Source: Podocnemis expansa (Eukaryota > Chordata > Testudines > Podocnemididae). Taken from it: a stretch of DNA of 64,000 bases. The notes beneath the pieces were generated by a model. The model had not been told where the DNA came from. It ran no database searches and saw only the letters and a program-made list of their open reading frames with translations. Shown in pieces: positions 60,626 to 64,000 of the stretch. Made by a program: the position numbers and the translations under genes. The DNA lies in assembly GCA_007922195.1 (NCBI GenBank), contig ML682014.1, forward strand, positions 2,880,369 to 2,944,368. The letters are read 5' to 3'. The first letter of the stretch is position 1, and each line of letters starts with the position of its first letter.

Positions 60626-61494
60626 ACTGAAGCAGGTGCTTTAATAGTAACGCCAACAAATTAAAAAGGTCACAACAAAATAAAAATAAAAGCTCTGTGT
60701 GCACCACTTTGCAATGCTGTACATTTTCTTTATCACTAAATGAATGTGGGTGCATGGGGTGGAAGAGCACCCTGTATCCATCCCCACACACCCGTTTCCC
60801 ACCCATGGCCTTGAATGTAAGACTGCACTGAACCCCCCCCCACACACACACTTTAGAGCCACATAGCAGAAATTACTGGAATACATAAACTAAAATATAG
60901 TAAAAACACTTTTTTTAGCATCTTTGGTCCTAGTTATATTTACAAATAGCCACACTGGGTTTTTTTCCACCCCCTATGTTTTAGACAATTTGTAAGGCGG
61001 TTGCTAAAGCACTGTACTCTACAGTCCATCCTGTTATGAGGGTTTTTTGGGGTTTTTTTTGAATATGTTTAAAAATACGGAGTGGTGACGGTAAAAGCTC
61101 CCAGGTATGTGATGTAGGTACCACTGTCCTTATATGCTTTATGCTGTCATGCCCAACCTGGCACTGTGCTTGTACTGAGTCATTAGTGGCCCCTCTGCTG
61201 TGAAAAAAAAAATTGTAAAACAGTGTTTACAGGCATCAATACTTTTTTTTTTTAAAAAAATCTACTTAATTTTAAGCTTGACCTTCCAGTGTAACTTTTC
61301 TTTTCCAACAGGCTTTAGTATAGCAGTTATTTTTTCCAACTTTAAATAGTATAGCGCTAGTGTGAAATGTGCATCTGGAAATCAACATGACAAAGGCAAT
61401 ATCGCTCCAGTTACCTCTCTGGAAAAATGCTGCTTTTGGTTTCTGTTAGTTGAGGCTCAAGATGGCCAGCTAAACGCATTAGTCTATAAAATAA
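60626..61494. other. Intergenic sequence, simple repeats only
   Basis: This holds C-run and CA-rich sequence at 60833-60851 and several poly-T or poly-A runs (61035-61060, 61201-61260). No gene was recognised. Confidence 0.4.
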
Positions 61495-61690
61495 TAATAA
61501 TGTGCACTTCCAAGAACCTTTCCTCTGGGGATTTTTGAAGCACTTTACTGATAGCAGTAAGTACTATTTATACCCATTATTGCAGCTGCAGAAACTGAGG
61601 TACAGGGGTTTAAGCTGCAACTCCTCAGAAGGGTTAGGCACCTCATGCCCTTTGGTTTCACCTAACTTTGCACAAAGTTATGTGACATGT
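61495..61690 (+). mobile_element. MIR-like SINE fragment
   Basis: An ATAATAAT stretch is followed by 'gaagcactttactgatag', 'tatttatacccattattgcag' and 'gcagaaactgaggtacagg'. This resembles the sequence around the MIR/CORE family. The copy is old and short, and orientation is assigned from this text only. Confidence 0.45.
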
Positions 61691-61858
61691 TAGTGCAACA
61701 CTTGATGCCAGACCACCAATTTCCTGTTGACTATGCCATGCTCTGGTTGTGCTCAGCCCCATCAGTTCACCACCATTAGTAATTTCAAATGTCCTGTACA
61801 CAAAACAAGATAACTCATTTTGCCACATAGAGCAAATATTTACCCAAGAACAATTTAA

Positions 61859-61878
61859 TCAAAAAAAAAAAAAAAAAA
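61859..61878. repeat. Poly(A) run
   Basis: About 18 consecutive A bases from 61861, not clearly attached to a retroelement body. Confidence 0.6.
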
Positions 61879-62458
61879 CACATTTGCATCGAATCCTGTA
61901 GTCTTTTCTCAGGTAATCTATCCATGGGCTTCAGCAAGCATTTTATTCCACTAAGTTGTGAGGATAGCAGGCTTGAGTGTTAAGCGAAAAAAACTGTGCC
62001 AAATGATGTAGCGAGCTGAAGCAAGTACGTGAGAACTACACAATTAGAGCCCACCCAAAGACCTTAAGGCTATGGCTACACTAGAGGACTCAGTTAAGCC
62101 GGCTTACGGCATCCACACTCAAAAATGCCTGGAGACCACCCATGTACATGCTGGCAGCTGCTAGGTTGCCCTAGGAGTGGTGCATTGTGGGTAGCAGACC
62201 CACATGAAAAAGTGCCCTGCTGTCTGTCTCCCAGCCACTCCGTTACAGCAGGACGCACGTGACCACACCACCCTATACACTGTGCCTGGGCACATGGCGC
62301 CTGAGGACATCAGGGACCCCCCCCCCCCAACATGTGCAAGCACAGCACTCCACGCAGTGGCCAGACTCTTCCGGCTCTGGCCCCAGCAGCACAGGGAACT
62401 GTCAGTGCAGGGACAGACCACAGCTGGCTGACCCTCTCGCCATCCCTGGGAGCTGCTG

Positions 62459-62765
62459 CAGCCAGGGTGCCCTCAGTGCATCCACACATCTGGGTACGGG
62501 AATCAGCAGTGACTGGCGGCACCGGGTCGTTTGCGCCAGGTGGGACAATGCCCACTGGCTGTGAAACCTGCAGCTGAGGATGAGGACCTGAGGCCAGCTG
62601 ATCACCGAGTTCACTCTAGTCTTCAGCACACCGACACCTGGCTCTGACCCACCCTGCCTGTGGCCACTGCCCTCTGGAAACCCCAGGCACCTACCACGCT
62701 GTTGCCCAGCAGTTCAGGATCAGCAAGGCCACTGTTGGGGCTGTCCTGAGGCTGAGCCTTATAAG
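62459..62765 (+). pseudogene. Harbinger (HARBI1-like) transposase remnant
   Basis: Read in more than one frame, the sequence gives SSDWRHRVVCARWDNAHWL near 62504-62561, a stop, and then TPGTYHAVAQQF and RISKATVGAVLRLS (62684-62758). The second part has the form 'Y-x-x-V-A-x-Q-F-x-I/V-S/G-K-x-T-V-G', the helix-turn-helix near the start of Harbinger transposases. Upstream, 'TLPVATALWKP' is seen after a frame change. The DDE catalytic part is not present before the poly(A) signal at 62833, so the gene is truncated and dead. Confidence 0.6.
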
Positions 62766-62832
62766 CACCATCACCACGCCCACCCATTCCTGCCCCCCCC
62801 CCCGACCTGTCCACCCCCCCCATGCGCAACAC

Positions 62833-62838
62833 AATAAA
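62833..62838 (+). terminator. Poly(A) signal AATAAA, transposase side
   Basis: AATAAA lies in 'cacaataaaagag' about 70 bp after the transposase remnant. It faces a second signal on the other strand only 37 bases away. Confidence 0.55.
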
Positions 62839-62875
62839 AGAGACTACAGGCCAGTGCATAATAAGGTGCATGGGT

Positions 62876-62881
62876 TTTATT
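62876..62881 (-). terminator. Poly(A) signal AATAAA, Myb-like side
   Basis: TTTATT on the + strand within 'tgggttttatttac' reads AATAAA on the - strand. It would serve the - strand Myb-like gene. Together with 62833-62838 it forms a convergent pair, as expected for two tail-to-tail genes. Confidence 0.55.
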
Positions 62882-62939
62882 TACAAGGGGGGGCTGTGAA
62901 GGGGCATGGGGGTTGCCAGGGTGGGAGCTGAGAGGGTTC

Positions 62940-63240
62940 AAAGGGGGATTCAGGGGTGGGGAGGATGGGAGTTGGGGGGGGGGGGGGACCCAGCCCCAAG
63001 AAACTGATTGGGCCCGGGGGTGCCCCCCCCCCCCCCCCGACCATGCCATCAGGGCCACCAGGGTCTGGTGCGCCATGAAGTCAAGCCAGCAGTCCAGCTG
63101 AGTATACATGACCGTGCAGTGGGTGGCCTCATGTACCCACAAAGCTTAAAGGGCTGCCTCAGCCCACGCCATCAGCCACAGGTGGTCCTCCCTAGGGCAC
63201 TGACCACACCCCAGTCAGGGCTGCCCCCCCCCCCCCCAGT
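62940..63240. repeat. Dense poly-C/poly-G homopolymer runs
   Basis: Long single-base runs occur at about 62796-62805 (C), 62966-62988 (G, with small interruptions), 63024-63038 (C) and 63225-63237 (C), besides those at the gap borders. Such density is unusual for this window and could reflect G-quadruplex-prone DNA or sequencing artefact. Confidence 0.7.
63008..63200 (-). pseudogene. Possible C-terminal part of Myb-like gene
   Basis: One - strand frame reads HLWLMAWAEAAL, a stop, then ALWVHEATHCTVMYTQLD and CWLDFMAHQTLVALMAW. This is an amphipathic, helix-prone sequence like the C-terminal tail of Myb/SANT-like proteins linked to Harbinger elements. The in-frame stop and the gap upstream make it a relic. 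The call is tentative. Confidence 0.35.
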
Positions 63241-63356
63241 GACCTGGGCTGCAGGACAGGGGCAAAGAACACCCCCTCCAACCACCACCACCAATTAGGT
63301 AGTGCAGGCTGACAACAGCTTTTGTCCCAAGCCCAACCCTGTTGCCCCCCCCCCCC

Positions 63357-63756
63357 NNNNNNNNNNNNNNNNNNNNNNNNNNNNNNNNNNNNNNNNNNNN
63401 NNNNNNNNNNNNNNNNNNNNNNNNNNNNNNNNNNNNNNNNNNNNNNNNNNNNNNNNNNNNNNNNNNNNNNNNNNNNNNNNNNNNNNNNNNNNNNNNNNNN
63501 NNNNNNNNNNNNNNNNNNNNNNNNNNNNNNNNNNNNNNNNNNNNNNNNNNNNNNNNNNNNNNNNNNNNNNNNNNNNNNNNNNNNNNNNNNNNNNNNNNNN
63601 NNNNNNNNNNNNNNNNNNNNNNNNNNNNNNNNNNNNNNNNNNNNNNNNNNNNNNNNNNNNNNNNNNNNNNNNNNNNNNNNNNNNNNNNNNNNNNNNNNNN
63701 NNNNNNNNNNNNNNNNNNNNNNNNNNNNNNNNNNNNNNNNNNNNNNNNNNNNNNNN
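63357..63756. other. Assembly gap of 400 N
   Basis: Exactly 400 undetermined bases, bordered on the left by a run of 12 C (63345-63356) and on the right by a run of 10 G (63757-63766). Any protein reading across it is meaningless. Confidence 0.99.
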
Positions 63757-63782
63757 GGGGGGGGGGAACCCTCCACCTACCC

Positions 63783-64000
63783 CTAGCTTGACATTGGGGC
63801 AGGGACTAGGTCTGGGGTGGCATTGCCCAGGGCTGCTGTGGTATCCTGTACAAGGGTGCTGGGCACCAAGCACTCCTCCTGGTCATCCGCCCTAGGTTGG
63901 GCAGGCGTGAGCTTGGCAGCGTCATTGGTACGGGCTGGCTGGCAATCATCAGCCGCCTGGCCTGGGAAGGTGTGGAGCTTGGCATAGTAGAGGCATGTGG
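63783..64000 (-). pseudogene. Myb/SANT-like frame, open to window edge
   Basis: On the - strand a frame enters at the window end and stays open for 72 codons to TAG at 63783-63785. It begins TCLYYAKLHTF, similar to the 'T-C-x-F/Y-Y-x-x-L-H-x-x-L' end of the Myb/SANT-like domain in Harbinger-associated proteins, and continues with acidic, linker-like sequence (PRADDQEECLVPS). The start of the domain lies outside the window. Whether the frame is intact cannot be judged. Confidence 0.5.

Larger units (their letters stand above)
62068..64000. mobile_element. Harbinger-type DNA transposon relic (reaches window end)
   Basis: The left end GGCTATGGCTACACTAGAG, preceded by TAA, starts a G/C-rich unit that differs sharply from the AT-rich DNA before it. 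It contains a + strand transposase-like remnant (62459-62765) and a - strand Myb/SANT-like remnant (63008-64000). Convergent poly(A) signals lie between them. Two genes, one a HARBI1-like transposase and one a Myb-like protein, is the known plan of PIF/Harbinger elements. The right end lies outside the window. The element is interrupted by C/G homopolymer runs and an assembly gap. Confidence 0.65.

Noticed and set aside
57800..61494. Search for PIGK exons (convergent neighbour in mammals)
   Set aside because: No splice-bounded segment on the - strand with recognisable PIGK sequence was seen. The gene, if present, is farther downstream.
62940..63060. Poly-G/poly-C runs as a telomere or CpG-island promoter
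   Set aside because: They are pure homopolymers, not telomeric TTAGGG units, and they lie inside a decayed transposon next to an assembly gap.
63192..63895. Long open frames crossing the N gap
   Set aside because: They are produced only by undetermined bases, with no meaning as proteins.

Overview
This is vertebrate nuclear DNA, with single-copy sequence in long introns, many decayed transposons and no operons. The transposon mix is CR1 LINEs, hAT-type and short TIR elements, Penelope-like elements with a GIY-YIG relic, MIR-like SINEs, and a Harbinger-type element. It fits a non-avian reptile, most likely a turtle, with a crocodilian as the alternative. That assignment is an inference from recognised repeat styles, not a database match.

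The one cellular gene is the 3' part of an alpha-2,6-sialyltransferase of the ST6GALNAC family, + strand, best matched to ST6GALNAC5. Three coding exons are seen at 40174-40583, 45980-46087 and 57278-57509. All have canonical AG/GT borders and compatible phases, and together they encode 249 residues and a stop. They carry the whole catalytic domain (sialylmotifs L, S, III and VS). The exons for the cytoplasmic tail, membrane anchor and stem are not in the window, so 1-40173 is read as part of a long upstream intron.

Layout: 1-40173 is intron crowded with repeats. It holds a Penelope-like piece (1.45-2.05 kb), a palindrome-rich short TIR element (8.65-9.03 kb), a hAT inside a CR1-like fragment (11.2-11.8 kb), and an RTE-like LINE relic (12.7-14.4 kb). 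CR1 copies follow at 17.5-19.5, 21.6-22.4, 23.6-25.6 (with two nested hATs) and 29.3-32.1 kb. After these come an unexplained C/T-rich block (32.1-34.25 kb), a fold-back repeat (34.25-34.97 kb), further hATs and a Penelope fold-back (39.0-39.3 kb). Next are the exons with introns of 5396 and 11190 bp. The second intron contains a nested pair of short TIR elements (47.4-48.2 kb) and a long antisense CR1 (48.2-50.3 kb). From 57510 the window is 3' UTR and downstream intergenic DNA. It ends in a decayed Harbinger-type element (62.07 kb to the window end) with two convergent genes, poly-C/poly-G runs and a 400-base assembly gap.

I found no tRNA, rRNA, CRISPR or complete intronless cellular gene. 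Most of the short open frames in the window are chance frames. The strongest structural observations are several hAT insertions with exact 8-bp target duplications, two TIR elements with similar ends built from different self-complementary 10-mers, and the two-gene Harbinger-like relic. No clearly new biological system could be demonstrated.
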